Shown one piece after another: positions 9,200 through 20,100 of a stretch of 64,000 nucleotides of DNA. Made by a program: the position numbers and the translations under genes. The notes beneath the pieces are model-generated. The model had not been told where the DNA came from. It did not search any database and was given only the letters and a program-made list of their open reading frames with translations. The stretch spans positions 211,501 through 275,500 of the forward strand of contig NW_020167543.1 in NCBI RefSeq assembly GCF_001641265.1, read 5' to 3'. Each line of letters begins with the position of its first letter. The first letter of the stretch is position 1. The stretch is from Pseudogymnoascus destructans. Lineage: Eukaryota; Ascomycota; Leotiomycetes; Thelebolales; Thelebolaceae.

Positions 9200-10118
9200 C
9201 GTCTTCCTCTCACTAGCATCAACCTAACGGTGTAAGGCGGCATGGCATGTAGGGACGGCAAGACGGCACATAGGTCCCCAACCACAGACTAGGAGTTGGG
9301 GCATACGTATGTACATGTAGTTGAACCGTTCCCGTAACGGAACGGAGCACTTCATCGAATCAACAGCCGTCGTACCCCCAACTCCGTCCAGCCAACCCCT
9401 CCCGGCCGATCCCCGAGACCGAGTCCGCCAACGCCGACCCAGGCCCCCCCTTGGCGTCAATCTAGCGCCACGACACAGGGTGGTAGGCTCTATTTCGAAG
9501 AATTTCTGGCGACCGTTCCCTCCCTTCGGCTCCACACCACCAAGGCGGTGCCGAGGTGGTGTGGATGCGGCAGGCGCATGTGAGCTCATAGCTACTGCGG
9601 GGGCGGCCAGTTGGAGGAAGGGGATTACGAGATGTAACGAGGCATAACGAGGTATAACGAGGCATAACGAGGAACGAGGTATAACGAGGCATAACGAGAG
9701 GAGGAGTGACGTATATTGAATCCCGCCGGAGTCTAGAGTGGGCGTACCCTCCGAGGCACCGCTTCAAGTACCATTAGGAATCCTTTATAATGTACCACCG
9801 ACAGTAGACATACCGAGTACCGGCATGTTGTATGGTTTGCTCGGAGATGCTGTAGTATGCAGGATTAGAGCAAGGGGCGGAAAGTACGTTGCTGGGTGCC
9901 ACAGCCCTCAGAACTCAAAACGACGGTAGCTTGCTTGGTTTTGACCCTCAAAACTAGTCCACGACTTGTAACTCGGCCCCGCGTTCTTAAAGGTAGACAG
10001 GCGCCTACCTCGTAGTTTTCCTTTTCGACGTGCTTTACTCTACCTGCTATACTCTACATCCTCTTGCCACTTGCTGCATTCTTTTGTTGAAGCTATACGT
10101 TTCTATATATTATTGGTG
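9200..10118. other. Intergenic stretch without a recognisable gene
   Basis: Several short open frames exist on both strands (for example 9321-9647 plus, 9224-9589 minus), but none has a family motif or intron support. It holds a short tandem repeat at 9634-9697. The last part is the upstream region of the P450 gene. Confidence 0.6.
9634..9697 (+). repeat. Short tandem repeat, unit about 10 bp
   Basis: Repeats of GGYATAACGA (about six, one shortened). Confidence 0.85.
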
Positions 10119-10128
10119 TATATATAAG
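10119..10128 (+). promoter_or_regulatory. Possible TATA box of the P450 gene
   Basis: TATATATAAG lies about 75 bp upstream of the ATG at 10203. Position and sequence fit a core promoter; no transcript start is known. Confidence 0.4.
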
Positions 10129-10202
10129 TCCGCACGCCTACTAGGCGCCTCCTCTGATATTCACCCCTCACCGTCACCACCACCACCCCTCCAACCGCCA
10201 CG

Positions 10203-11979
10203 ATGGCTCTCCCCCTCGCCTTCCTCGGCATCGTCTACCTCCTCGTCTCCTACGTTGGCTACCGCGCCCTCCAATCCGTCCTCACCAAGCGCCACAATAC
10301 CCGCCGCGCGCGCGAGCTCAAGTGCCTCGACCCGCCCGCCCTGCCGTCCACGCGCATCCTCGGTATCGACCATCTGAAGACTGCCCTAGCAGCCGACAAG
10401 AACAAGGAGTTCCCCCTCGAGTTGGCACGGCGTCGGGACCAGGTTGGCGCAGAGACGTTCACGTATTCGACAATGGGGTCGACGATGGTTTTCACCTCTG
10501 GTGAGCAACCCTCCGCTACCTCCCCCACATCTACCCCTCATCCCCAACCGGAACCAGGCTAACGCATATCCCAGACGAGAAGAACATCCAAGCCATCCTC
10601 GCGACACAGTTCAAGGACTTCGTCATCGGCCACAAGCGCCGCCGCAACTTCTTTCCCCTCCTCGGCAATGGCATCTTCACACAGGACGGCGCAAGCTGGG
10701 AGCACTCTCGCACGATGATGCGCCCCCAGTTCGTCCGAGACCAAGTCTCCGATCTCGATCTCGAGGAACAGCACGTACAGAACCTTATGCGCGCCATCGT
10801 GCCCAACGCCAGCGGATGGACCGACACGCTCGACCTACAAGTCCTCTTCTTCCGCCTTACACTCGACTCCGCGACGGAGTTCCTCTTCGGCGAGTCGGTG
10901 GACAGCCAGCTCGTTGGACTACCGGGATACGTAAAGGACAGCTCGCGCGACGAGAGCCAGAATGAGGAAATCTTCGCCGCTGCCTTCGACAGGGGACAGA
11001 GCGTGCTTGCTACGCGCTCGCGCATGCAGGGACTCTACTGGCTATACAGCCCCAAGGACTTCAAGAAGTCCTGCACAGACTGCCACGCCTTCATCGACCA
11101 TTTCGTGCGCCTCGCCCTATCCAAGGATCTCCCCGGCGCCGCTGAGAAGACCGCCCCCGCCGACGCCGAGAAGGGGAAGAAGGAGAAATACGTCTTCCTC
11201 GAGGCTCTCGCCGCCGAGACCCGCGACCCGATCGAGCTGCGCTCGCAGATGCTGAATATCCTCCTCGCCGGCCGCGACACCACCGCCTCGCTGACCGGAT
11301 GGGTGTTCTACTCTCTCGCGCGCGACCCCGAGCGCTACGCTAAGCTGCGCAACATCATCCTCGAGGAGTTCGGGACCTACAGCCAGCCGCGCGACATCAC
11401 CTTTGCGCGCCTCAAGTCGTGCCAGTACCTGCAGCACGTGAATAATGAGGCGCTCCGTCTCTACCCCGTCGTGCCGGTCAACTCGCGCACGGCGAACAAG
11501 GATACTACGCTTCCGCGCGGAGGGGGGCCGGATGGGAAGAGCCCGATCTTCATCCCGAAGGGCAGGGCGTGCGATTACAGCGTGTTTGTGATGCATAGGC
11601 GTAAGGATCTCTGGGGCGCGGACGCGGATGAGTTCGTGCCTGAGCGGTGGGAGAACAGGAGGGTTGGGTGGGATTTCTTGCCGGTGAGTTTTATATTTTT
11701 CCTATTAACTTACCCTACCCTACCCCATAAGCACTTTATCATCCCCCTCCCGCATTGGAGCCTCCTTAGCTAACGATTTCCCAGTTCAACGGCGGCCCAC
11801 GCATCTGCATCGGACAGCAGTTCGCGCTCACCGAGGCGTCGTACGTGATCGTGCGTCTGCTGCAGCGCTTCGACGCGATGGAGAACCGGGACTTCAGCGG
11901 GAAGGCGCTGCATAACCTGACGCTGACGAGCTGTAGCGGGACGGGGGTGGTGGTTAAGCTGCATGCTGCGGCGGAGTAG
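10203..11979 (+). CDS. Cytochrome P450, CYP52-like (fatty acid/alkane omega-hydroxylase type)
   Basis: Exons 10203-10500, 10575-11683 and 11785-11979 give 533 residues, normal for the family. Introns: GTGAGC..AG (74 nt) and GTGAGT..AG (101 nt). An N-terminal hydrophobic anchor (ALPLAFLGIVYLLVSYVGY) places it in the ER membrane. Helix I has LLAGRDTTASL (AGRDTT near 331), the ExxR motif is EALR near 391, and the heme loop is FNGGPRICIGQQFALTE with the heme-binding Cys near 477. The heme loop and the NSR sequence after ExxR are typical of CYP52/CYP63-like enzymes that hydroxylate the omega end of fatty acids or n-alkanes. The precise substrate cannot be read from sequence. The gene stands alone, between a repeat block and a CFEM gene. 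Confidence 0.92.
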
Positions 11980-12740
11980 GTGGTGAATAGGGATGGATGA
12001 TACGGGTTTGGGTAATAGGGTGGGATTAGGGTGGGGTGTATGAATATTACTAGGTTTGGGATAGGTATCCGTTACATGAATTGAAATGACTTACATGCTT
12101 GCTTGCATCACGCACTGCTGTCCGTCGTGAAGGTCTCATCGCTCCCTCTGCGGGACTCTGTCGCCCCATCACTCATCACACAGTGCCTTGCTGTGCTGTG
12201 CAGTTGGTTCCAGCACAAGCACGGTAAAACGACTGTCGTCGGCCCTTCCCCGCACACTCCGCAATAAGGAGCCTCGGCGTGGCGCTGAGAGGCGTTTACT
12301 TGCATGCATTGGGATGGGGAGATGCGATTCGGTGTCGGGTGCCTGTAGGTACGCTAGAAGGTCTCACTTCACTGACAGGTGATGGCCATGAAACTGCTGG
12401 GCGAGATCAGCGATGGTGAGCTGTCCTTCGTGCATGTCTACTCCGTAACTTACTGTACGCGCATACGGACATTCATACGGTTCTAACATGGCCCGTACAG
12501 TACGCACATACGGACATTCATACGGACATTCATACGGTTATAACATGGCGGCTGCTCCACGGCTACAAGTACGGTGTTAGATAGGGGACAAATTCGAGTT
12601 TGCAAATCGCCGGTTCAGTCCATGAGCTCATCCAGATCAATCCCCCACCAACATATTGTATCTCTACCTTTGCGCTAACCCGTCACTTAATCCTCTCTAC
12701 TGCGGGGGTGGCTTGGTCTAATCTCGTGTGCCCCCGATCC
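11980..12740. other. Intergenic region with imperfect direct repeats
   Basis: No gene seen. At about 12456-12549 the words CGGACATTCATACGG and ATAACATGGC/CTAACATGGC recur in two imperfect tandem blocks. A possible TATA-like TTATAAAC at 12741 is about 130 bp before the CFEM gene. Confidence 0.5.
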
Positions 12741-12870
12741 TTATAAACTGTCCCGTCCGTCTCACTCCTTCTGCACACTCCAAAGCTCTCGTTGTACAGA
12801 CTCCAGACATTGTAATATCACATCAATTGCACAAGCTTCATCACCGTCTCACCAAATCCAAACCATCAAA

Positions 12871-13589
12871 ATGCAGTTCTCCCACGCCCTCATCCTGGCC
12901 TTCGTCGCCTCCGTCGCTGCCCAGACCGGCACCATCGAAGGCGACGTCGCTGCCCTCCCCGACTGCGCGAAGAAGTGCATCGACAAGGCCACGCTCGATG
13001 CGGGCTGCAAGTCCATCACCGGTTCGTTCCGTTCCTCCCGAGTCACCTCGCTCCAGAAATGAGGGGCACGAACACAGCAGACGCGCAGCATACTGATGCG
13101 CCACAAAACAGACTACACCTGCCAGTGCGGTAGCGCCCACAACACGATCAACAACGCGGCCGCGCCCTGTGTTGCCTCGACCTGTGCGGCCACTGATCTT
13201 ACCAGTACGTCCTCCGTCACATTCCCCAACTTCCATTCCCTCCGACTCAAGCAAGAGCACGCCCGCTAACCCCCCATCTAGAGGTCCTGAGCCTCACCGC
13301 TGAGATCTGCAAGCTCGTCAACGCCGGCGGCGCCAGCAGCGGCAGCGGCTCCTCCGCCGCTGAGCCCTCCTCTGCCGCGCCTACCTCCGCTGCAGCCTCG
13401 ACTGAGATGTCCTCCGACACCGCCAAGCCGACTGGTACCTATGTGCCCTCCTCCACCGGCGGCGCCGTGGCCCCGAGCAGCACTGGTGCTGCTGCGCCTA
13501 CCTCGAGCAAGGGAGCTGCGGCCACTGGGTCGTGGAACTTCGCGGCTGTGGCTGCTGGTGCCGGTGCTGTGGCTGCCGGCCTCATGTAG
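12871..13589 (+). CDS. CFEM-domain protein, probably GPI-anchored
   Basis: Exons 12871-13021, 13112-13204 and 13282-13589 give 183 residues. A signal peptide (MQFSHALILAFVASVAAQ) is followed by eight cysteines in CFEM order: DCAKKC, AGC, YTCQC, PC, TC, EIC. A Ser/Thr/Ala-rich stalk and a hydrophobic C-terminus (FAAVAAGAGAVAAGLM) follow, as for a GPI-anchored wall or membrane protein. CFEM proteins act in heme/iron capture, cell-wall stability or host interaction. The Asp after the first Cys pair that binds heme in some family members is not evident, so a heme role is uncertain. The second intron splits the domain, common in such genes. Confidence 0.88.
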
Positions 13590-14881
13590 ATTGAGGTTGT
13601 GTGATAATGTGGGGGATGGGGAAAAGTTGGGGGGGGTAATTTGGGGTGCGAGGATGTAATGGACTGAGTGTTCACTCAGTTGGTGTAGGCTTTGGTTGAT
13701 TGATGGATCGAGAGATTGTATATGTGCTTCTTGAGCTCCTTGGATTCTATCATGTTTTGGTATCATGGTCGGCCAATATTATGACCAGTGAAAAGATTGT
13801 GACTATTAAACAGCATCCTCACTTGTCGTACTTGCCTCCATTAACATCACGACCACGACAGCTCCTTCCGCGCTCAAATCTTGCCATTGAGTCTTCATAT
13901 TCAGTATAGGGGCAGCTAGGTATATATATACTATTTATGCATCCCGCACTTTGCCATCCCGTCTCTCCTTCATCTCCCTCCGCCTCCCCAACGCGATATA
14001 CTGCCCAACCTCTCTCCACTACTGCCACCCAACCCCAATCTCCAATCCCCAGCTCCAAATTACCAATCTCGACCCAAATCCACAATCCCTCACTGCGCCC
14101 TCTCCACTATCCCGCAATTCGCCAACCAGTCATGCCAGACAAACCTGCCAAATCCCTTATTCCCGGGCCATCCTAGTCGCGGGAATAACGCGGAAGTGAC
14201 GGCCTGCCGAGGCGCATTTCTAGGCCCCATCTTCGGTCAACAACCAACAAGGAAAATTGTCGTTCGTATTGGGGAATGCGGTGAGGATGGCGACGAGGAG
14301 GAGGAGGGAAGAAAGAGAATAGGATGAAGATCATAATGAGATGGGTATGTTAGAGACCTGAAGATGGGGAATCTTCCGCTTATAAAAGGCACCATTGTTT
14401 GTGGTGGTGGGAGTAAGTTAAGTGCCGGACGGTGGGTTAGCTTCCAGAATCATTTCTCCACACTCCATCCCCCCCTGAACCACTTCCAGCCCATCCCAAT
14501 ACTTATCGCGGCCTTGGCCCGATGTTCGGCCCCAGGGGTTACGGCTGTGGGTTTATGGTATGGGTAATGTAATGCATGGGGAAGGTAGCTAAGAGTGATT
14601 TCTTTGCTTAATATCTCCCTGTGCCGCTCTCCTCCTCTTGTTTCCTGCGTTTTATCATTACCTAGCAGGCATCTTGCTATAGTTGCGACGGAAATAGTGC
14701 CTGCTAGCTGCGCCTATTCTCAGTCGATCGCCACACCACAATCTCTGCTCTCGGTGCAGATATTTTTCTTCAAGACGCGCAGATTTAATGACAAGGAGAC
14801 TGCACAGAACGTCCTGTCTCTCGCTCTACTACATACCATGAACCCCAACCCAACTATCACCATATAGCACACGCCCATACA
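13590..14881. other. Intergenic region, no gene recognised
   Basis: CT-rich and G-rich stretches with short open frames but no motifs. The part after about 14360 is the upstream region of the MFS gene. Confidence 0.5.
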
Positions 14882-16680
14882 ATGTCGACGACAACGCCCG
14901 TCCCCCCGCTCCCCAAGAGCTCCCAAGACTCCTCCTCCACAGACTCCCCAGCCAGCAAGCGCCCTCATACCCCAGAATCCGGGCCTCATCGGCCATCCAC
15001 ATCCAGCTCCGCCCCCACCATCCGGACCACCGCTGGCCCCGCTGGCCCCGCTGCTCCCGCCTTAGCAACATGCCTCTCTCACTCGCATGACGCTCCCCTC
15101 GCCGCGTACATCTCGCATCCCGCCATCGATGATGCTATCTATGACAGGCTTACCCCTTACCGGAAGCACATCATCGTGGCGCTGGTCTCGTACTGCAGCT
15201 TCCTGTCACCGATGGGGAGCACGACGATCCTGTCTGCTATCCCTGAGGTGGCGTCTGAGTATAACACGACAGGGACTGTGATTAATATCAGTAGTGCACT
15301 GTATATGCTGTTTATGGGGATTTCGCCTTGCGTTTGGGGACCTGCAAGTCAGATTTTTGGAAGGAGATGGGTAGGTTTTGTTTTTCTACCCTGGGTTGGG
15401 CTTTGGATGAAGGAAGGTCAAGGGTTGCCGAGAATAACAATTGTTTATCGGAACCCATTCGTCAAGTGACTGTAGGACCGTAGGCAACCTTTGGACCTAC
15501 GCCTATCCGTTCCCCTTATCCATCAACAACCCATCGAAACAAATACTAACAACCCCAGGTCTGCATTTCTACCGCGTTCCTCTTCGCTTGTTGCTCCCTA
15601 GGCACCGCGCTCTCCCCCAACCTCGCCTCCTTCTTCGTCTTCCGTATCCTCACCGCCTTCGAAGGAACCTCTTTCCTCATCGTTGGCGCCGCCGTCCTCG
15701 GCGATATCTACCGCCCCACTGAGCGCGCCACTGCCATGGGCTGGTTTCTGTCCGGTACCCTCATCGGCCCCGCCCTCGGCCCCTTCATCGGCGGCATCAT
15801 CGTAACTTACACCTCTTGGCGCGTGATTTTCTACCTCCAAACCGGACTCGCAGCCCTCGGCACAGTCCTCGCCTATTTCCTCCTCCCCGAGACCATTCAC
15901 CAGACCAAAACACACCTCCTCGCCGGCCTCCCGCTACGCAAGCAAGCTTCTGTGCTCGCGCGCCTCACGAACCCATGGCGTGTCCTCGCGCTGTTCAAGT
16001 ACCCACCCCTCACTCTCATCTCGCTCTGCAGTAGCAGTCTTGTGTGGAACATGTACAGTCTTCTCACGCCAATCCGCTACGTGCTAAACCCCCGCTTTGG
16101 ACTCACAAGTCCTATGCAAGCTGGGTTGTTTTACCTAGCACCTGGTGCGGGGTACCTCGCTGGCACGTTCGTCGGCGGGCGCTGGGCTGATCACACGACG
16201 AAGAAGTGGATTAAGATTCGTGGGGAGCGCGTTCCTGAGGACCGCCTGCGGAGTGGGATACCGTTTCTCGGCATTGCGATCCCCGCCTCGGTGCTGATAT
16301 ACGGGTGGAGCGTTGACCAGTCCGTCGGCGGGATCCCCGTGCCAGTGATCTGCCTCTTCGTACAGGGCGTGGCGCAACTCTTCTGTTTCCCGAGTCTGAA
16401 CACGTACTGCCTTGACGTCTTGCCAGAGTTGGGTGCGGAGGTGATTGCGGGGAATTATATGGTTAGGTACCTGTTTGGGGCGATGGGGACGGCGGTTGTG
16501 TTGCCGGCTGTGGAGAGTATTGGGGTTGGCTGGTTTTCGACTATTACTGCGGGTTTTATGGTTGTTGCTGCGCTGGCGGCTGCGGCGACTGTGAAGTGGG
16601 GGAGGGGGTGGAGGGATGCGGTTGATGAGAAGAGGAGGACGGCGAGGAGGGAGAAGGCGGAAGCGGAAGTGGAGGTGTAG
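14882..16680 (+). CDS. MFS transporter, DHA1 drug:H+ antiporter type (QDR-like)
   Basis: Exons 14882-15370 and 15559-16680; the intron (188 nt) begins GTAGGT and ends CTAAC..CCCCAG. The protein has 536 residues. A long Ser/Pro/Thr-rich cytosolic N-terminus precedes about 12 membrane helices. The loop 2-3 motif is GPASQIFGRRW, interrupted by the intron right after RRW. The region ERATAMGWFLSGTLIGPALG matches motif C (GPxxGP) of antiporters. After the central loop (KTHLLAGLPLRKQ) the second half ends with a basic tail. Best match in memory is the fungal QDR/TPO-type plasma-membrane exporters of drugs and polyamines; the substrate is unknown. Confidence 0.88.
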
Positions 16681-16954
16681 GGGGAGGGAAGAGGGGAGGT
16701 AGGGGTGTGAGAGGCACAGCGGCGGAGGGTGATGAGAAGGTGTGAGGTGTGAGTCAGTTGTGGGCAGTTTTTTTTGGATTTATTGGCTCACAGCATAGAC
16801 TGGAGTTCGGGATACCACAAGTTAGATGGTGTTGCTGTGATCATATATAGACTGCATATCTAATATAATATAGGAAGAAGTGTAATGGAATATCTACATA
16901 CAGGTCGACTGGTCTACCTCAGAAAACTCAGGACCGTTATACCGAGGTAAACCT

Positions 16955-17466
16955 CTAAACGCGAGCCACGCCAGAGGGTGCAACCCAAGATGGGACGGCG
17001 CCAGATGGAGGAGCACCACCAGTCGAGTTTCCATCCGGTCCACCACCACCACCCATACCCTAATTCGCGTTCGCTACGCCACCATTCTCCGTCGGCGTCG
17101 AGGCAGGCGAAACGGTGAACTGCTGGGTAAGATCCACCCCAAACGAAACCCAACCAAAGATACCATCCGCAATGTGTCACCAATCAACGAGTACTCCACC
17201 ACGGGATCCGACGTCGCCGCCTCCTCCGAAAAGATAGAGTCCTCAGCATTGGTAGTCAGCGGCTGCGTGTTCTCGCCATACGCCGCCACCGTGTCGACCT
17301 GGGAGATTAAGTCCTGGTCGAAGAAGATCTGGCCGATGTGCGAGGCGGTGTCGCCGCCGTAGGTGCTGTTGCTGAGGATGGAGCCGCTGAAGTGGGCCAG
17401 GACGTGGATGTGTGGGGCGCGGCCGGTGTAGTGGCCGGGGAAGACGGTGGTGCCTCCTTCGTCGAG
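16955..17466 (-). pseudogene. Intradiol ring-cleavage dioxygenase-like, C-terminal fragment
   Basis: On the minus strand from 17466 the frame reads GGTTVFPGHYTGRAPHIHVL, the core of secreted fungal intradiol dioxygenases (Tyr, Arg, His-Ile-His of the Fe(III) site). SHIGQIFFDQDLI, NAEDSIF and DPVVEYSLIGDTLR follow. A one-base frameshift near 17165 is needed to continue into GIFGWVSFGVDLTQQFTV, and a TAG at about 17060 ends it. The N-terminal half, including the first Fe ligand Tyr, is absent: at 17466 the sequence changes directly into a NACHT-type gene on the other strand. It is thus a truncated, decayed gene at a rearrangement junction. Confidence 0.75.
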
Positions 17467-19510
17467 ATGGACAATCCCTGGCTTATATTATGGAGGAGTT
17501 GAAGAAAGTGCCCCAGGAATTGAGTAAAGTTTACGAGCATATTCTCAGCGAAGTTATAGAGCTTCGAAATCGGCCGAGAACCTTGCTTCTGATGCAATGG
17601 ATCTGCCTAGCAGAGTCCCCTCTCACTGTGGCAGATATACGGTTTTCTATGGCGTCAGATGACGCTTATATCGATGAGCGACGGCAATCTTGCAGCGATT
17701 TGAAAGATTTCGTGGGGAGTGATGAGCGCATGCAGAGATTGATCACCAGCATATCCGGCGGCTTAGTGGAGACTATACGTCACAAGCACAATGGTTTTGT
17801 TTGCGTTCAGCACATTGATCAACCCGTCAACGATGGTTCTATTGTACAGTTTATTCATCAATCTATTAAAGATTTTCTCTTGTCAGGAGGACTGAAGTTT
17901 CTCGCCCAATATCAATATACCACGGCTCGGATGACAACGAGATCTCATCGTCGGCAATCATTGGCCAAAGCCACGATCGGTTATACATCGTGTATCAACT
18001 ACCTGAAACTTGAAGATGTTTCCATTATATATGATAGTTCTTTCCGCTATCGAATACGGGGCCCCTCTCAACCGTTTGTCCGATATGCCACGCAGTACTG
18101 GCTGGTGCATGCAGAAGAGGCTGAACAGTGTGTAAGATAGTATAAGTTACGGCCCGTATACTGCCAGGAAATGCACATGCCAGCATAAAGCACGCGCGTG
18201 ATAGTTGCTCTACCAACATGATAATAACCTCAGTAACACAATGTTTATTTATCTCAAAATTTCCTATTTGGGACCCACTCAGACTCTATGATGTCAGGAA
18301 AAGTGCTTGGCACTATACGGGTTCATACTATTTAACACACTGAGGCTGAAAGCTATGGGGTTTCGCAAAAATACCTTATTCAGCGCCTAGGACTCCGTCC
18401 AGATCAAGTTTTCTTTGATTGGGAACCTACCTATCGAAGGATCGGGCCCCAATGGGGCGTTTAGGCCATCGTTACTAAACATTGCATCTATTGCAAATAT
18501 TCGAAGTGTTGCCATCCAAATTCTTGAAGCCGATTCGTTGAGGATAAATGATCGAGATTTCTATTGGAACGTACCATTATACTATGCCAGAATTTATGGT
18601 CATTGGGAGTTAGTTAAGGTACTCCTAGATGCCGAAGATCCTACAGGGGTCATTTCTAAGGACAGAGCCACAAAAGCTCTTATTGCTGCAGTTGAACAAG
18701 GGCACGAACAGGTTGTAATGCAACTATTAGGACGTGGCGCAGACGTCCGTGTGAACACCGTGATGGCTGGCAGCGCACTCGTAGCAGCTGTAAAAGCCAC
18801 GACTCAGACTTTACCTGCGGATAGGGATAACATTAGGCATATTGGTACGAGGAAATATGCCAAGAAAGCAAGGCCCATGGAGGATATCTATTGTTATCAA
18901 ATTATTGCTCGATCATGGGCCCGACGGAAACTCACGGGGGGATGATAACCTCACAGCCATACAAGAAGCGTCGTGAACACTGCAGCTGTTGCTATGTTGC
19001 TAGAGAGGGGTGCAGATGCGAATGCTAGTTGCGCTTTTTACGTTCACGAAAGAAATTTCAATGGAATGGTATCCCCGCACCCATGAGTTGCTATCCAAGG
19101 AAATGAATTACAGCGTAGTACATGCTGCTGTAGCCTTAGAAAATAAGGATACTGCAGCCGCAGTCACAAAATTACTGTTGGAAAAAGACGTGAGTGTCAA
19201 CGAAGCCAATATGGATAGCCTCAATGAAAGGAAACATTCCTGTGGTAGAGTTGCTGCTCAAATATGGAGCAGACGTTCACGAGTTGGGAGGCTCTCTTCT
19301 CACCCTACTGCAACTGGCTTCAGCACAAGGACACTCAGCACTCGTTAAATTTCTACTTGAGAAGGGGACATCCGTCAACTTGCAGCAGCACGGCTCGACT
19401 ACAATTAGCCGCATAGCGGTCGGATACAAATCTGGTAGGGTCGCTGTTCAGGGAGGGAGTCTGTCACAGAATTGCAGACACTGTCGGCAAATTGGATGCG
19501 GTGGGTGAGT
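17467..19510 (+). pseudogene. NACHT-ankyrin repeat protein, 5' truncated and broken
   Basis: The frame at 17467-18125 encodes the end of a NACHT NTPase region and the helical domain after it: LSKVYEHILSEVIE, TLLLMQWICLAESPLTV, IVQFIHQSIKDFLLSGG. This is typical of fungal NLR-like proteins involved in self/non-self recognition. A hAT-type MITE (18126-18342) interrupts the codon run. After it the frame resumes (EAESYGVSQKYLIQRLGL), meets a TAG and a frameshift near 18455, then ankyrin-like repeats follow (HWELVKVLLDAEDP, HEQVVMQLLGRGADV, later NIPVVELLLKYGADV and HSALVKFLLEKGTSV near 19250-19390). More stops follow to 19510. The Walker A and N-terminal effector domains are missing. Confidence 0.8.
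18126..18342. mobile_element. hAT-type MITE, copy 1, with 8-bp target duplication
   Basis: Terminal repeats begin CAGTGTGT and end AACACACTG; the left one is partly decayed. It is flanked on both sides by AGGCTGAA (18118-18125 and 18343-18350), the 8-bp duplication expected for hAT transposons. At 217 bp it has no coding capacity. The interior (ATGCACATGCCAGCATAAAG, TTTCCTATTTGGGACCC) is almost identical to copy 2 at 32291-32501. It sits within the NACHT-ankyrin pseudogene. Confidence 0.9.
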
Positions 19511-20100
19511 GATCAGCTCATGCCATAGTTGCTCGAGAGTTCAATGAAGCCCAAATAGCAGCAGCGCAGCTTCAATGAAGAGCTTGGAGAGAGCGTAGAA
19601 GCCGCGAAGTTGGAACTGAGCGTGGAAACCGCGAATCTGCTTCTTGATGATGCTAATGCGGATATTGCTTGGCCTTTCCATCTTTTCCCAGTGATATGAA
19701 CAGCCTCAATAGCAGGTAATACTAGAGTCGTTGAGCTGCCCAGCAAGCGTGGGGCTAATAATGCCGAGTTTGGGCTACAAATCTGGAGTGTGTGCGGCGG
19801 GGATTAGGAGCGGAAAGCAGCAATGCGACGGTGACGCGGTGATATAACATCCCCAGAGATAAATGGAAAAACTAAATGGAGTTGGTAGGCAGACCGTTAG
19901 GGGGAAGGAGCTTCCCTCTTATTTTATAACTTTCATATGAAGCGAAGCTCCCCCCAATTGGCAGACAATTGGCCCGTGCACGCGCATTGGCCGACCGGGC
20001 GGGGCGGAGCGGGGCGGCGTACAAATACTCGAGTACATATGTTTTGTAGACAACACGCATCACTTAATCTGTGTAAACAACGTCCAATCCACTTCCCAAC
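19511..20100. other. Intergenic, no gene seen
   Basis: No open frame with a recognisable family. The end is the upstream region of the sphingolipid methyltransferase gene. Confidence 0.5.

Noticed and set aside
9321..9647. Plus-strand open frame in GC-rich sequence
   Set aside because: No motif, overlaps other equally long frames, runs into a tandem repeat.
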